The notes under the pieces are model-generated. The model saw only the letters and a program-made list of their open reading frames with translations, was not told where the DNA came from and searched no databases. The position numbers were made by a program, and so were the translations under genes. Below are positions 5,614 to 6,140 of a stretch of DNA of 6,140 nucleotides, piece after piece. Each line of letters starts with the position of its first letter. Position 1 is the stretch's first letter. This stretch comes from an uncultured Mollicutes bacterium (GTDB lineage Bacteria; Bacillota_I; Bacilli_A; RFN20; CAG-449), in assembly GCA_900551385.1 (NCBI GenBank), contig URVS01000091.1:1-6140 (forward strand), written 5' to 3'.

Positions 5614-5652
5614 AAATCATATCACTTTTATCTTTTAATATCAACCAGGCTC

Positions 5653-5681
5653 TTGCAAAACATCTCCAAAACCTCTAAAAT
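5653..5681 (+). promoter_or_regulatory. Promoter of the flavodoxin-like gene
   Basis: TTGCAA (5653-5658, -35, two mismatches) and TAAAAT (5676-5681, -10, one mismatch) are separated by the ideal 17 bp. Transcription would start near 5688, about 20 bases before the ribosome-binding site GGGGAG (5709-5714). The promoter starts 20 bases beyond the half-site at 5626-5633, so the divergent repressor might influence it. Confidence 0.6.
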
Positions 5682-5721
5682 TATTGTATCTGCCAAAACA
5701 TTTAATTAGGGGAGAATATTT

Positions 5722-6140
5722 ATGAGTATATACGCAATTTACTTCAGTCCAACCGGTGGAACTGAAAAAATAGTTACATTTATAGCTGAACAATTTGGCG
5801 AATATCAGAGCATTGATCTATGCGAAAAGAATTCTGATCTAACAAATAATTTTTCCGAAGAAGATCTCTGTATCATCGGAGTTCCTTCTTTCGGTGGACG
5901 TGTTCCTGCCATTGCATTAGAGAGAATCAAAGCCCTGAGCGGAAATAATGCAACTGCGATTCTAATCACCGTTTACGGAAACCGTGCTTATGAAGATACA
6001 TTGATCGAACTTGAAGATACTCTGATTGAAAAGAACTTCACTTGCCAGGCAGCTATTGCGGCTATCGCAGAACATTCCATCATGCATCAGTTTGCAACTG
6101 GAAGACCTGATCAGAATGATCTTACAGGACTCGCTTCCTT
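5722..6140 (+). CDS. Flavodoxin-like protein, probable EFR1-family flavodoxin-ferredoxin (partial)
   Basis: The first 139 codons are present; the gene runs off the right edge. The start is the ATG seven bases after GGGGAG (5709-5714). The protein opens MSIYAIYFSPTGGTEKI, where SPTGGT (residues 9-14) is the flavodoxin phosphate-binding loop for FMN. LCIIGVPSFGGRVPAIA follows the second beta strand, and ILITVYGNRAYEDTL (81-95) the next; these are the expected flavin-contacting loops of the flavodoxin fold. In the EFR1 family a 4Fe-4S ferredoxin domain follows the flavodoxin domain; that part would lie outside the window, so the fusion is inferred. Its role is presumably low-potential electron transfer in the cytoplasm of an anaerobe. 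It is transcribed divergently from the HipB-like repressor. Confidence 0.87.
   Translation, partial: MSIYAIYFSPTGGTEKIVTFIAEQFGEYQSIDLCEKNSDLTNNFSEEDLCIIGVPSFGGRVPAIALERIKALSGNNATAILITVYGNRAYEDTLIELEDTLIEKNFTCQAAIAAIAEHSIMHQFATGRPDQNDLTGLAS

Overview
The window looks like two pieces of DNA with different histories, meeting near position 4694-4700. The left piece (about 1-4695) is very AT-rich; for example, 11 of the 60 bases at 4621-4680 are G or C. It starts with the 5' end of a 16S rRNA gene on the minus strand. The GTGCCTAATACATGCAAG segment of that gene is typical of Bacilli, Erysipelotrichia and Mollicutes rather than Clostridia. I infer a very AT-rich gut-type Firmicute or Mollicute-like bacterium using the standard code, since every Trp codon checked is TGG. 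The right piece (about 4700-6140) has moderate GC; 29 of the 60 bases at 4741-4800 are G or C. Its proteins resemble those of Lachnospiraceae-type Clostridia. A mis-joined metagenomic contig is the simplest explanation, but a real recombination or transfer event cannot be excluded from the sequence alone.

Left piece, in order. The rRNA operon promoter, boxA-bearing leader and 16S start point left (about 244 to 1). An AT-rich spacer follows. A promoter then drives a lysine riboswitch (aptamer about 602-784), which ends in a long terminator hairpin (789-857). That hairpin swallows the ribosome-binding site of the first gene of a three-gene operon encoding a polar amino acid ABC uptake system: a binding lipoprotein (858-1757), a permease (1760-2530) and an ATPase (2533-3327). 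The riboswitch predicts that the system imports lysine or a lysine precursor or relative, and that lysine shuts it off. A convergent gene for an XRE-type regulator with three membrane helices (3324-3830, minus) overlaps the ATPase gene by four bases, inside a shared hairpin. Upstream of it on the same strand is an unrecognised 59-codon ORF with one predicted membrane helix (3864-4043). Next come a hairpin, a good -10 box and a short T-box-like leader remnant (about 4131-4235) with nothing to regulate. Last is the C-terminal part of a dTDP-glucose 4,6-dehydratase (rmlB) with its N-terminal half missing.

Right piece. On the minus strand are a HipB-like XRE repressor (5259-5534) and, 26 bases downstream, an HD-domain (YfbR-like) phosphohydrolase (4696-5232). 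On the plus strand is a divergent flavodoxin-like gene that runs off the window (5722 onward). The shared upstream region carries two 19-base repeats 41 bp apart, each with a dyad, which are probable operators for the repressor. No hipA toxin gene is present.

I found no CRISPR array, tRNA, insertion sequence or clear novel multi-gene system. The most informative items are the riboswitch whose terminator also hides the start site, the composition break through rmlB, the twin operators, and the small membrane ORF beside the membrane-anchored regulator.
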